A stretch of DNA of 64,000 bases from Dendrophyllia cribrosa (GCA_024195265.1 JAJLRJ010000005.1:21848355-21912354); one strand, 5' to 3'; positions 34,686-46,450 are shown, counted from the first letter of the stretch. Made by a program: numbers and translations. Notes: generated from the sequence alone by a model not told the origin.

Positions 34686-37600
34686 GTCAGTCAATTAAAT
34701 TGCACCGCTCTTCGATAATCGTGGAAGCCTTGTTTATACAACAACTAGAATGGATGAAGCGGGTAGTTTAAAAAGAAACAGTGGAGATGAATCCGTTTGA
34801 AAAATTAAAACAGTGAAATTTGACATCAACTGAGTTGATGTCCATGCCAATTTTATATAAATGTTCTCTGCACGACCAACATTCATACATAAGCGGCCAC
34901 TCACTGACCTACTTAAAAGCGGTTCAACGTCAACATGGTTGGGCATTTGTTGCTCAGTAAATGTTGAACGATGTTGCTTGCTGAACGACGACAGGGAATG
35001 TTGCATGTGCTTGGAACTTGTTGAACGGAATTAAGGCCGACTCGATCGTACAACGTCAAACAGCGTTTAGCATGTTGATCATGGATGGACTATTCAGTTC
35101 AACATTAAACATGGCGTGATACACTGTTAACATATACCAAGAGAACATAAAGCTTTATGTTCTCTTGCATATACTGAACAGCTGTCGCAACATCTGTTTG
35201 TCCGGCAACAAATGTTGAGCCGTGGCGAAAACAATTGTCTAAACCGTGAATCGATCAGCTTTCATTGCAGAATTTTCACTTAAGGCCAAGTTGTATTCCC
35301 CTGTATCCTCTTTGGGGCTCCCTTTTGAGATAAGAATACTTAAGGTTTATCCGCACTAACATCGCACTCTACAACTTTTTTCCAACAACTTTTGTTCGAG
35401 ACGAGAAAATTTGCCTACCCGGGTAAAAAAGGAACGAAAAATTTTGTTCTTGCTAATCATTTGTCATAGATCTATTGGTCGTTACATTGAATCAAGATGA
35501 ATGGCTCGGCGGTTCGTGCAACTGAAATCCCATGGCAAACTTTGGTTTTCCTTATGAGCAAGCAGACTCTTTTACTATCAAGATGACAACTTTGTCGGGT
35601 CAAGGCGCTATGAAACTGGATCGATTTCCCAAAGAAGCTCCCAGGAGTCACGCTTTCACTCAAAAGGCCGAGGCACAAATTTTCACGGAGGTCCGTACGC
35701 GACGACGGTTGATTGACAAATGATCACAACGTACCTAAGGCTTACTCGTCCCCAGTCGTCTATGGTTAGCCATTTGTTGCAAAATTCAACAACATTTATA
35801 TTTTTATTTAACAGTTTATATTTATTTTCAACAAGGTATAATTGCATTCAACGACTTATATTTGTGTTCAACAACATGCATTTTTATTCAACTTCAACCC
35901 ATGGTATTGTCATTCAACAGAAATATTCATTCAAGGCGCAAACCTTTTTCGTTCAACAGAAATATTCATTCAACTTCAACGCAAACCTTTTTCATTCAAC
36001 AGAAATATTCATTCAACTTCAACGCAAACCTTTTTCGTTCAACAGAAATCAGTATTCATTCAATTTCAACACAAACCTTTTTCGTTCAACAGAAATATTC
36101 ATTTCAGCTGAATGTAAGCTTTATTCAACGCAGGAAATGACACGCATACTAAAATTAACGTTTTGGCCAACGTTTTGTAAGTTCCCGGACATTTCCAATA
36201 ATATTCATTCAACAAAACCGTCCCGTCCCCCTCCCTACTCCGGCGTTACTCTGACCCAGACCCTTTACATTCGCACAACACGTGTTCAAAATGGCGTCGG
36301 AAACTGACACAAATGGTGCGAGAATGTGACCGAAATGAAATTGCTCTTCAACGATCGGGGAGAAACACTTCGTTATTTTCAAGAAATCGTAATCTAATAG
36401 CGAATTCAGCGCGATCGGCTAGCCGGGAAGTAACAAATTCCATCCTTCGGTGCATCGTATCCAGCTGCAAATCTACCAAGTCTCTCTTCGACTTCTTCCG
36501 CAACTGTTTCTACTCCTGGATTCACGATCGCTTCTGGGGCGTCGAATTCTTTTCAACCTGGCACTAAGAGGTCAAGTAAATCGAATACACAGCATCCATG
36601 GCGTTTCAAGAAAAAGTCTTCAGTGAGACAAGAATTTCACCCAAAGGCCATCTACCTGAGCAGATAGTCTATCCGTTCTCCCAGCTTTCGAAATTAATGG
36701 TACACAATTAAACAGAGTTGATTTTACCAAGTCTCTTGGTGTATTAATTGATGAAAATCTAACATGGAGTAATCATATCAACGCTATATCTAAAAAAATC
36801 TCTTCTGGTATTGGATCTATTAAACGAATAAGTCACTGTGTTCCTCCTGCAACTCTGCATAATATCTACTATGGGTTAGTTCAATCGCACTTTGACTATT
36901 GTAGTGTTGTTTGGGGTAACTGTGCCAAAACATTATCTGACAAATTACAGAGACTTCAAAATCGTGCTGTTCGCGTCCTTACCCATTCTAGTTATGATAC
37001 TGACGCCAACCAATTACTTAAAGAATTAGGTTGGGACAATTTAGAAACTCGACGTCAAAAACTAAAGGCTGAGATGGTTTATAAGTCCTTAAACGACCTC
37101 GCTCCGAATTATTTGTCCTCTAAATTTGTTTAGCGGAGTGATGTGATTACTTCTTACAATTTGCGTGATTCTGATAATAAGCTTGCAATACCATTGCCAC
37201 GTACTAACTATTACAAAAATAGTTTTGCCTATAGCGGTGCAGTCCTCTGGAACAGTCTACCCTCAGCTGCTAGGCAAGCAACATCTCTGACTAATTTCCG
37301 ACGATTCTTAATTAATTCCGACACGGCATTCATGTAAAACAGGCTTTATTTTAGTTTATTTTTCTTTAATAGTTAGCTATTTTTTTAAAATTATAGAAGA
37401 TTAATTTATATACATAGTTTCATATCAAGTTGTAGTTTTATATTAAATTGTTAATGCCTGATGTATTTACCGTGTTTTTAAATAAAGATGATGATGATGA
37501 TGATGACCTCCTTGACAAACCCGAATATCAAGAGGGGGGTGGGTGGGGGGGGGGGGGGGGGGGTGGGGGGACCCATACATGAGCTATATAGGTATGTGCC

Positions 37601-40600
37601 GCTGTGAAGGGTATGGTTTTCAGGCAGTTTAGTCTGGGATAGGGTATAGTAATCAGAGATTTTTGGTCTAGAATAGCATATCATTTTCCGCGAAACTGAT
37701 CAGTTGCGTGGAGAATTTAATCTAGACAATGTTTACTGCCAAACGGCATTTAAAAAAAAACGGTACGGCGGGCAGTACGGCATTTTTACTGACCCTGGCA
37801 TCTTAGACTGTGATAGTGAACGAGTTTCTGGAAAATAGAGAGTCTGGAATAGGTCTAGGATAGGGTAGGGTTTTTCGGTGTTTAGTCTAGAATAGGGTAG
37901 TCTCCTACGCAGCCGTTATTTGTGTCGTCACGCAACGCTCCTCCCCACTAACGGCTGCTGATACCCGAACCACATTCCTTTCGAGATTTTAGCCAATCAC
38001 TAGCCTGCTTCCATTCCTGGGAGCGAAACGCGCCAGCTTAAATTGTCCAATCACAGCTCACGTTTTAACGGTGACCCACTTGCCGTTTAGAATATTTAGT
38101 TACGCCGTCATTTCAGTGTTTGCTAGCTCTTGGAGTAACAATAGAGTTTCTTTGGCTCGATTTGAAAGAGTTGCAAGATCAGTAGTAGCCGCTTAATAGG
38201 AATTATTCGCTGCTTGAGATCAGTTCATTTCTCAGTACGTGATTTAATGTGAGCGCAAGTCTGCGGTTAGCATAACTTGCGATGTAGTGTTTCTTCATCA
38301 CGACTAGCAGATTCTAAGATCGAATTAAGTCTTATGCGATAGTAACGGTCTATATTGGAATAGTGACATCTTGCGATTGTTTTTAGCTCCTCGGAGTTTA
38401 TTCTGCGTTTAAGTTGATGTATTTCTCGGAGCTAGGCAGTATCTCCATTGTCAGAAGCATCGCGTCCTTGCATCCGGTTTGAAATATTAGAATCTCCAGC
38501 ATAATAGTTCAGAAGCACGCTGAAATTTTAGCAAACGTTTATAGCAAACGCTTCTGCAAATAAACAGCTCGCTACTGTTCGAATAGCAGCTAACATCCAC
38601 ATCAATCGCTGATCTAATAATTTGTGTAAAATTGACTGAACTTTTTCCGAAAATAAAGAGTTTATCTTGACTTGCAGGCGGCGACGAACATGTAAAGCAC
38701 TTATCGCCCATCATTACACGAACGGAAATCACAAGCTTAGATGTCTGGCACATGCTTATTTTTCGCGCGAAAATTGACGTCATTGTCAACATGCTGATAC
38801 GTGATTGGCCTTTTAAACACAAAGAGAAAGGAATGTGGTTCGGGTATCAGCAGCCGTTAGTGGGGAGGAGCGTTGCGTGACGACACAAATAACGGCTGCG
38901 TAGGAGACTAAGAATAGGGTTGCAAAATGCAGCTAAAATGGTCTAGTATAGGTTAAGGGTCGTCCAATTTCCGTTATTCCGGTTGTCTCGAAGGTTTTTG
39001 AAAAAATTGTTTACGACCAACTGTACCAATACCTAAATGACAATCAGTTGTTATCAAGTTGTCAGTCGGGCTTTCGCTCCTTACATAGCACCCTAACGGC
39101 CTTGCTTGAGGCGACAAATAGCTGGTCTGTTAACATCGACAACGGTTTCCTGAACGGAGTAGTCTTCATTGACCTTAAAAAAGCTTTTGATACAATTGAT
39201 CACGAAATTATTTTACGTAAATTGTCTTACTTTGGTGCTGACCAGGCAACTGCTAAGTGGTTTCAGTCATACCTAAGTAATCGGACCCAAAGGTGTAATG
39301 TAAATGGCAATCTGTCAACTGCCAGCACTGTTACTTGTGGCGTACCGCAGGGTAGCATCCTGGGTCCCTTGCTTTTCTTGATGTACATTAACGATCTCCC
39401 TAACTGCCTGCGGGTTGCTGCGCCGAGAATGTTTGCCGATGACACCAGTATAACTTTATCTGCAAAAACGCTAGCTGATCTGAAACTAGCAGTGACTTCT
39501 GAACTTAACAATCTTACCTGTTGGCTGAGAGCCAACAAATTAAGTTTAAATGTGGCCAAAACTGAGCTAATGATAATCGGATCTAGGCAGAGATTGAATG
39601 CCCAATGTGAGGAGATTAATATAAGTATCGATGACAGGACGATCAAGAGAGTTGACCATACTAAATCTCTGGGTCTTACCATTGATGCACAACTCTCTTG
39701 GTCTAAACACGTTGGCGAGATAAGCAAGAAAGTCTCTTCAGCCATTGGTGCATTGAAACGTGTACGACCTTTTATTCCGACGGATGTTGCAGTTCAAATT
39801 TACAATGCTTTAATATTACCACATTTTGATTACTGCAGCCCGGTTTGGGATAGTATGAGTGGCTGTTTGAGTGATAAATTACAAAAATTACAAAATCGCG
39901 CTGCCAGAGTAATTACTCAATCACCTTTTGATACGAGCTCCAACCTCCTCCTCGCGATGCTTAAGTGGGAGAAGCTGTCTCTTCGTCGTAAAAAGCAGAA
40001 AGCTTTAATTATGTATAAAACATTGAATGAACTTGCCCCAGACTATCTTCAATGTCTCTTCACTCAACGCCACGTTAATGATTATAACCTAAGAAATCTT
40101 GAAGGAAAGCTTTCGCTGCCCAAGCCAAATACTAATTACCTAAAACGAAGTTTTTGCTACAGCGGGGCCTGTTTGTGGAACAACTTGCCCCAAGATTTAA
40201 AAAGCGTTTGTTCTATTGGGCAGTTTAAACGGGGTATTAAGAAAGTATCCGAGATATTGGATTCCCACACGGCAATCATGTAAAGCAGTTGTACAAGTTT
40301 TAATTTTTAATTATTAACTTAACTGATGATTCTCCGTGTTTAAATAAAGATTTACATTACATTACATTACATTACATTACAAGGGTCTCAGAGTCCCAGC
40401 GACACATCCCCGCCCAAAAATTTGCAAAGTACCCCCCCCCCCCCCCCCCCCCCCCCCCCATGCAGGCGGGGTTCTTCCCTTGCATCTTCCGACGCCATTT
40501 TGAACACGTGTTGTGCGAATGTAAAGGGTCTGGGTCAGAGTAACGTCGGAGTTTGGAGGGGGACGGGACGGTTTTGTTGAATGAATATTTTTTTTGTTGA

Positions 40601-42736
40601 ATTAACAGTTATTGGATGAGGTTGAGCATGATAGCAATAATTATCAAGGCCAAAGTTTGTGTTATCTGCCGAAGCCGAAGGCTGAGGCGGATAACACAAA
40701 CTGAGGCCTTGATAATTATCGCTATCATGCGAAAACCGAATCCAATAATTGTTTTATTATGCATATTCCTGAGCTGCACTTGTAAAGACAAGAGCGCGCA
40801 CAAAAAAGTGATCAATGCACAGCAGTCAACTTGTAAGTAAACACGTTCGCAAGCGTATCTTTCGTTTGAGGTTCATCTGCTTTCTTTTCCTTCAAATACT
40901 GATGAAAAACTTTCAGTGCTGACTTTGTGGCCCTTTTGGTGCTTTTTGCATCTTTATCATCAAGAAGGAGGTTTAAATCTTCTTCTGATAGTGTGGCAAA
41001 CCTTGAGTTCAATTCTGCCATGACAAAACTGATCAAACTGCTGGTTAGTGTGTTTGGTGACGTCACTTCTGCATGCATAAAACTATTGTCTGTAGGTATG
41101 ACGTCACTTCTACATATATAAAATTCATTGTCTGTAGGTATGACGTAACAGAAACAGCAAGCAATAATTAGCTGCGTGCCGTATAGCCAATCAAAATCGA
41201 GCTAGTGACACCAATGTATAATAATGAATATTATTGGGAATGTCCGGGAACTTACAAAACGTTAATTTTAGTATGCATGTCATTTCCTGCGTTGAATGAA
41301 GCTTACATTTAGCTGGAATGAATATTCCTGTTGAACGAAAAAGGTTTGTGTTGAAGTTGAATGAATATTTCTGTTGAACGAAAAAGGTTTGCGTTGAAGT
41401 TGAATGAATATTTCTGTTGAACGAAAAAGGTTTGTGTTGAAGTTGAATGAATATTTCTGTTGAACGAAAAAGGTTTGCGTTGAAGTTGAATGAATATTTC
41501 TGTTGAACGAAAAAGGTTTGTGTTGAAGTTGAATGAATATTTCTGTTGAACGAAAAAGGTTTGTGTTGGAGTTAATGAATATTTCTGTTGAACGAAAAAG
41601 GTTTGTGTTGAAGTTAATGAATATTTCTGTTGAACGAAAAAGGTTTGCGTTGAAGTTGAATGAATATTTCTGTTGAACGAAAAAGGTTTGCGTTGAAGTT
41701 GAATGAATATTTCTGTTGAACGAAAAAGGTTTGCGTTGAAGTTGAATGAATATTTCTGTTGAATGACAATACCATGGGTTGAAGTTGAATAAAAATGCAT
41801 GTTGTTGAACACAAATATAAGTCGTTGAATGCAATTATACCCTGTTGAAAATAAATATAAACCGTTAAATAAAAATATACATGTTGTTGAATTTTGCAAC
41901 AAATGGCTAACCATAGCCGTCTCATAATTGACGAGAGAGCGCGGTCGAGGGGAGCGCGAGGTGTTCCTTTTCCTCCTTCCCATCACCCCCTTCGGTCGCG
42001 CTTCTCTCGTTTCTATCTCCCACGCGTGTCTCCCGCGTCTTGCCTAGAAAGACGACTGGGGACGAGTCAGTACCTAAAGGGCGCTCCTTCTATAGCGCGT
42101 CTTCGTGTTTAAGCTTGTTGTTGATTCGGTTGTCCTTGTTCAAAAGATTGTTCTTCAGATTTCCGCCCACCATAAAAAAGTAACAAATTAAAAATGTAGA
42201 CAATGCAGACAATGGATAGAATAGCTACGCTGTGGATTTTCACTGCAATATACATAAGATGATTATATTTTCCATTAATATTGTTTGAAAAGCGTCCACT
42301 TATAATTAAGCTCATTGACCATTCCTTAGTTGAATACGCTCGTTCATTTTATCTTTCAGTCTTAGAAAAAACTACGGCCGTATTTTCTCTCTGAAAATTG
42401 GAAGCTACAAGATTGTTATGGCAGCTTCTCCTGAAGCTATCAAAGAGATGCTTGTAAAGAACTCCGCTGATTACGCTGGGAGACCAAAAACTTATACCTT
42501 TTATACCCAAACCCTCGGTATGTGTATAAAGAAAACCCTCAATAGTGCCCAGAATGTTTAGAGGCACTTTTTTGTACCATTGCGGTGTACAAATTGAAAA
42601 TTAGCCATAATAAATGCTCACCCAAACCATCTTTCAACGTTTCCCCCGAAACCCCCTTAAACAAGGTTGAAGTCCATAAAGCGTAGATATGATCTGTGGG
42701 ACATGTTTCTGACACCCAACTTAGTTCAGGGGAGGA

Positions 42737-42775
<39 letters not shown>

Positions 42776-44414
42776 GAAGTAGCTGTTATTGATGTTTTAA
42801 TGCGAAAAATGAAAAGTGTCCCAAACATTCTGGCCACCGTTGTACCATATAATTAGTGGTTCTTTCGATTTTTTTTTTTTTATGGGCATTAGCAAACAAT
42901 TTGCAAAAAGCAAGAGATTGGAGGAAATAAAAAAGAACAGGTGAACGAGGTTGTTATTGTTGTCGAATCAAATGCAATTCTTTTATATCTATACTAAAAC
43001 AATTGTAATTAAAAGCCTAACTTAATACAACTCATGATCAGATCGATTTTTAAACAAACGATGTCCGACCCGCCAACCATTACCTGCGTTATGTATCCAT
43101 CAGTAATAAGCCAGACCACGAGTAAACGGCAGGTTTAACAAAACCTCTTTATACGAGGCTCAGCATTTAATCAAGACAAAACAAACCAAGATCATTTCAT
43201 TACTAGTCTTGACATTCGGTTTTTTAAAATAGTTCCTCGTTCTTTTTCCAGGTGGTAAAGATATAATTTTTGGCAGCTATGGACCAGCCTGGAGGTTTTA
43301 TCGCAAACTGTTCACCACAGCCTTGCGCCAGTACGTCTCGGACGTTCCTTTGGTTGAAAGCCGAGTCTCAACGCAGGCTGAGAAACTGGTGCAGTTTATA
43401 GAAAAACAAAATGAAAAGCTCTTTGATCCCGCAGATTGCTTGATGCGAAGCGTTGCCGATGTCATTTGTGGAATAACGTTTAAAGACGGCTCCGACACAA
43501 CAAACCCGGATTTGGACAGACTTTTAAAACTGAACGCGGCTGTCATAGCAAATGCCGACGACATTCAATTGGTGGCTTTTTTAGATTTTATATCTTGGGC
43601 CCATTATCTGCCAATTAAGGCCTTCGATCACATGCTCCAGCCTATTTTTGAAGTACACGATATCTTACGCAAATTGCTGAGAGAAAGAAAAGAGACATTT
43701 GATCCAACAGAACCAGTGCAAGATTTAATGTCTGCTCTCCTTGTCGCCAAACATGAGGCACAATGTGAAAGCGAGGAAGAAAGAGCCGCTCTCCTTTCTG
43801 ATGACTATTTCATCATGGTTATCCTGGATATGTTTTTTGCCGGCTACGAAACCACCAGCACCACACTGAAATTCGTCATTGCGTTCTTAACCAACTTTCC
43901 AAAGTACCAAGAGGACATTCAGCGACAGTTAGATGAAGTAGTTGGTGGACGAAGACCCTCTTTGAACGACCGACCCAATCTGCCTCTCATTCATGCAACG
44001 ATCTTAGAAGTGCTACGGGTTGGAAACGTGGCGCCCCTTGCAGTACCTCACGTCACCCTCACCGATACAACGCTCTGTGGCTACCGTGTTCCTAAAGATA
44101 CCATTGTGTTTGCTAACACAGAGTCCGTTCATCTGGACCCCAAATGCTGGGAAGACCCCACCGTGTTTAACCCGTACCGTCATATCGACACAGACGGCAA
44201 GCTGATCACCAACCAAGGCAATTTCTACCCTTTTGGAGCTGGTCGTCGGGTTTGCGCTGGTGAATCTCTGGCTAAAGTTGAGCTGTTCTTGTTTGTCTCG
44301 TGGTTGTTTCACAACTTCACTTTTGTTCCTGGTGATGGCCATCCACCTGAAGTAAAGGGAGCTTTTATCCAGTTTCCCACTCGGTACAAGATACGCGCCA
44401 TCAAACGGAAATGA
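34477..44414 (+). CDS. Cytochrome P450, clan 2 (CYP1/2/17/21-like), three exons
   Basis: Exons 34477-34685, 42360-42517 and 43252-44414 join in phase to give 509 residues, normal for a microsomal P450. Residues about 14-30 are a Leu-rich membrane anchor, followed by the Pro-rich hinge MPPGPR. Exon 3 holds the I-helix motif AGYETT (319-324), the E-x-x-R pair (Glu375, Arg378) and the haem loop FGAGRRVCAGE with Cys457 as thiolate ligand. All key residues are present, so it should be an active endoplasmic-reticulum monooxygenase. Cnidarian genes of this type are often labelled steroid-17-alpha-hydroxylase-like, but the substrate cannot be inferred. The 7.7-kb first intron is full of mobile elements. 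A possible TATA-like stretch lies at 34440-34452 and an AATAAA at 44531. Confidence 0.93.
35765..36302. repeat. Left arm of large fold-back (43-bp minisatellite)
   Basis: It carries about 4-5 units of a 43-bp repeat containing ATTCATTCAACTTCAACGCA, then a unique segment ending GTTCAAAATGGCGTCGGAA. The inverted counterpart is at 40488-41905. Confidence 0.8.
36690..37498 (+). pseudogene. 5'-truncated non-LTR retrotransposon, second family
   Basis: It encodes the reverse-transcriptase thumb and C-terminal part (KSLGVLIDENLTWSNHI ... SYNLRDSDNKLAIPLPRTN) with one in-frame TAG at 37131-37133 and a stop at 37335. AATAAAGATGATGATGATG forms the tail. It is diverged from the 39-kb family, which ends in TTACA. 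Confidence 0.8.
37530..37895. repeat. GGATAGGGTA-type repeat with poly-G
   Basis: A G-rich run at 37535-37567 is followed by repeated TAG(T)CTGGGATAGGGTA motifs. Inverse copies of the motif occur at 55600-55785. Confidence 0.45.
37898..38910. mobile_element. TAGTCTCC element with 9-bp target duplication (1,013 bp)
   Basis: Inverted ends of about 80 bp, nearly perfect, begin TAGTCTCCTACGCAGCCG. AGAATAGGG is repeated at both sides (37889, 38911). The interior has no convincing ORF. Part of the interior (38095-38280) recurs at 46228-46450. Confidence 0.85.
38961..40283 (+). CDS. Non-LTR retrotransposon reverse transcriptase (5'-truncated, ORF intact)
   Basis: The open frame of about 440 residues starts at RPISVIPVVSKVFEKI, so the endonuclease and RT N-terminus are missing. 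It contains RT motif A (FIDLKKAFDTIDH, catalytic Asp present), motif B (GVPQGSILGPLLF), motif C FADD and the C-terminal region ending SHTAIM. Jockey/CR1-like by motif style; exact clade uncertain. AAGGGT(C) occurs on both sides (before 38961 and from 40381), as expected of a target duplication. Confidence 0.9.
   Translation, partial: RPISVIPVVSKVFEKIVYDQLYQYLNDNQLLSSCQSGFRSLHSTLTALLEATNSWSVNIDNGFLNGVVFIDLKKAFDTIDHEIILRKLSYFGADQATAKWFQSYLSNRTQRCNVNGNLSTASTVTCGVPQGSILGPLLFLMYINDLPNCLRVAAPRMFADDTSITLSAKTLADLKLAVTSELNNLTCWLRANKLSLNVAKTELMIIGSRQRLNAQCEEINISIDDRTIKRVDHTKSLGLTIDAQLSWSKHVGEISKKVSSAIGALKRVRPFIPTDVAVQIYNALILPHFDYCSPVWDSMSGCLSDKLQKLQNRAARVITQSPFDTSSNLLLAMLKWEKLSLRRKKQKALIMYKTLNELAPDYLQCLFTQRHVNDYNLRNLEGKLSLPKPNTNYLKRSFCYSGACLWNNLPQDLKSVCSIGQFKRGIKKVSEILDSHTAIM
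40284..40380 (+). mobile_element. Retrotransposon 3' end with TTACA tail
   Basis: AAATAAAGATTTACATTACA is followed by repeated ATTAC units. The segment is shared with 13575-13661. Confidence 0.8.
40381..40487. other. Spacer with poly-C tract
   Basis: A C run of about 28 lies at 40432-40459, between the retrotransposon and the fold-back arm. Confidence 0.5.
40590..41222. mobile_element. 633-bp insertion with 10-bp duplication carrying a Crypton-like fragment
   Basis: AATGAATATT lies at both edges (40580, 41223). The other fold-back arm has the uninterrupted site (near 36200). The left part is a palindrome (40608-40752). No obvious terminal inverted repeats. Confidence 0.65.
40812..41078 (-). 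pseudogene. N-terminal fragment of a Crypton/DUF3504-type protein
   Basis: From MAELNSRFATLSEEDLNLLL the frame runs through DKDAKSTKRATKSALKVF and YLKEKK, resembling the N-terminal helix of Crypton-derived recombinases (a T-K-x-A...F-x-x-Y-L pattern). It ends without a recombinase domain. Confidence 0.55.
42360..42517 (+). CDS. P450 exon 2
   Basis: It encodes LRKNYGRIFSLKIGSYKIVM and onward to FYTQTL, the N-terminal beta-sheet and B-helix region. The acceptor is ATCTTTCAG and the donor CTCG|GTATGT. Confidence 0.9.
42720..42780. repeat. Long poly-G tract in P450 intron 2
   Basis: About 40 G in a row after GGGGAGGAGGAGG. Confidence 0.8.
43252..44414 (+). CDS. P450 exon 3 (catalytic core)
   Basis: It begins GGKDIIFGSYGPAWRFYRK (WxxxR C-helix, the Arg contacting the haem propionate in the family) and runs uninterrupted to the stop at 44412. 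Confidence 0.95.
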
Positions 44415-44781
44415 AGTGTTTACAGTATGAGTGTTGTGATTACTCTGAGTAGGTTTGGAAATATTAGTAAAAACAATGGACGAATCTTAGTTCGTAATTT
44501 AAGGCTCTCTCAACCGTGGGCTTCCATTAAAATAAAAAAGCCCTTTTATAGACTCATCATAGTCATCATTGTTATTGATTCCATACAGTGCTGTTGATTG
44601 TAAGTACCAGATACAATATGAGCGACCGTATTGTGTTGTATATCCAATACAATACGGGCGCGAATATTGTATTGTACTTACGAAATGAAAAGCACGCTTT
44701 GTTTTACCCTGATTAGAGAATTCTCATGGGATGAAATGATCAGGGAATGCAAATCAAAATTATTCGTCAGTGATTGCGAAT

Positions 44782-45330
44782 ATGGAAGGATGTCGTTTTC
44801 GAAGCCCGAAAAATGCAGACGAAGAGGCAGCTTGGTTGGAAGAGACTACTCCCAAAAATACAAGAAATAGTACCAAATGGAGTATTAAGATTATAGGTGG
44901 TTTTCATGTTACGTCATCGCCGCCATGCTGGTGGACATAAAGTTAAACAATGGTTCTCTCATTAGCTCCTTTTGTTCGTCCACCAGCATTTGTTCGTTTC
45001 ACTGTTGTTATCTATGTCTCTAGAGATTGATTGCAAACCACCTATTGAAGAGTGGCAAAGTACTCGCTCAAAAAAGTTAGCTGCAAACGAGGCGCTGGGC
45101 TTTGGCTACACGAAGGTGGACGAAGTTCAAGATTTCACTGTCGATATCGCGCAAATGTCGCCTGTGTCTTTAAATTTCTGGATAACGAAGTTCGTGGGAG
45201 AAATTGTAAATCGTTCCGGTGGTCGGTACCCTCCAAGATCATTGTATCAAATTGTTTGTGGGATAAATAGACACATATCAAACGTGAATGGCGAGGATGG
45301 CGTAAACATTTTTGCGAGGAGTGACCGAAG
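44782..45330 (+). pseudogene. Crypton-like recombinase first exon, split by a MITE
   Basis: The ATG at 44782 opens MEGCRFRSPKNADEEAAWLE up to NSTKWSIKII. A 149-bp MITE follows, and the frame continues EEWQSTRSKKLAANEALGFG to RSLYQIVCGINRHI and a donor CGAAG|GTAAGT. Removing the MITE and one TA restores the frame exactly. The N-F-W-I-x-K-F and RYPPRSLY blocks match the SAM-like part of DUF3504/Crypton proteins (as in ZMYM/QRICH1 relatives). No downstream recombinase exon was recognised. Confidence 0.7.
44894..45042. mobile_element. TAGGTGGTTT MITE, copy 2 (TA duplication)
   Basis: TAGGTGGTTTTCATG...GCAAACCACC is flanked by TA on both sides. It is nearly identical to 23527-23681 and inserted inside an Ile codon of the Crypton-like exon. 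Confidence 0.85.
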
Positions 45331-46011
45331 GTAAGTGTAAGAAATTGGTTCTCGGCTGTTGAAATACACATTTTACAGATTTTAATAGCCAATTCTGACT
45401 CTTGGTTGTTCATTTCGTTGCGTCCCTGTTTTGCTTTAATGCGGGGGTTTTGGTACTAATAGGTTAATTAGTATTCTGTATCATTTTGATACAGAATAGC
45501 TATTTGAGGGCAACAATTCATTGCTTATTCATAAACCGCAGTTTTTCCCTGCTATCTTTTCAAGCCCTCCCCGAGCTTTCAGACACGTACAGTTGGAATT
45601 TGTATTGGGTTTACAGTGCTATCCATGTGACTTGAATTACATGTTTGGATTGGCTTACTTGCTCATGAATTATTAATGAATTTTGTAAGCATCGTTAGAT
45701 GGTTTTGATAGAAATCTTGACCCAAATTAGACTGCAAAACAGTCGTATTTTTTGCGTTGGTCATACGAATGCGCGCGGTCTTTGAACGAAAAGTCTGGAA
45801 CGAGTGTGAATATGGAGAGTGGGACTGGGGAGAGACGCTAAAAAATACGACTGTCGCCTTTCCATACAACGAATTCGTTCAAATTTCTCTTTTCTCCAGA
45901 AAAGAGAAATTCCCATTGGTTGATTAATGACGCTACCTGTCAAAAAAGATGTCATCACACCTCATCAGAAGCCATGTCAATTTCATGGTAAAATGAGCTC
46001 TTCGCGGGAAA

Positions 46012-46143
46012 ATGAAAGACGTTGCCAGAGATTTGGGATTTGCTTTAAAATCAGAGCAATATGAGGCAGTTCGTTCGCTTCTCAGTGGAAGAGATGTTTT
46101 TGGTGTGCTACCAACCGGCTTTGGAAAAAGCCTAATTTATTAA
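46012..46143 (+). pseudogene. RecQ/superfamily-2 helicase N-terminal fragment (outermost element)
   Basis: MKDVARDLGFALKSEQYEAV leads to the Walker A motif LPTGFGKS and LIY, then TAA where relatives have Gln. The frame continues LFVLAKNS in a helicase-like way. It is truncated after about 65 residues. Confidence 0.7.
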
Positions 46144-46227
46144 TTGTTTGTTTTGGCAAAGAATTCGGTCTCGCCAAATGTTGCAGCTTCTTCGTTTATA
46201 CCGGTCAAACGGCCGACTTTCCAGAGC

Positions 46228-46450
46228 CATTTAGAATATTTAGTTATGCGTCGTTTGTTCGCTAGCTCTTGGCATAACAATGGAGTTTTTTGGCTCACTT
46301 TGAAAGAGTTGCAAGATCAGTAGTAGCCGCTTAAATAGGAATTATTCGCTGCACAGTACATTTCTCAGTCCGTGATTTAACAGGGGATTTAATGTGAGCG
46401 CAAGTCTGCGGTTAGCATAACTCATTGCATTGCATCCGGTTTGAAATATT
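46228..46450 (+). repeat. Fragment of the TAGTCTCC element interior
   Basis: TAGAATATTTAGTTA to GTCTGCGGTTAGCATAACT matches 38095-38280 with small indels. The terminal repeats are absent. Confidence 0.7.

Larger units (their letters stand above)
40488..41905. repeat. Right arm of large fold-back
   Basis: This is the inverse of the left arm with about ten minisatellite units (41330-41770). It is interrupted by a 633-bp insertion at 40590-41222. Confidence 0.8.

Noticed and set aside
41280..41986. Long overlapping open frames rich in FNANLFRSTEIF
   Set aside because: They are translations of the 43-bp minisatellite in three frames; the repeat length explains the openness and no codon bias or splice context supports a protein.
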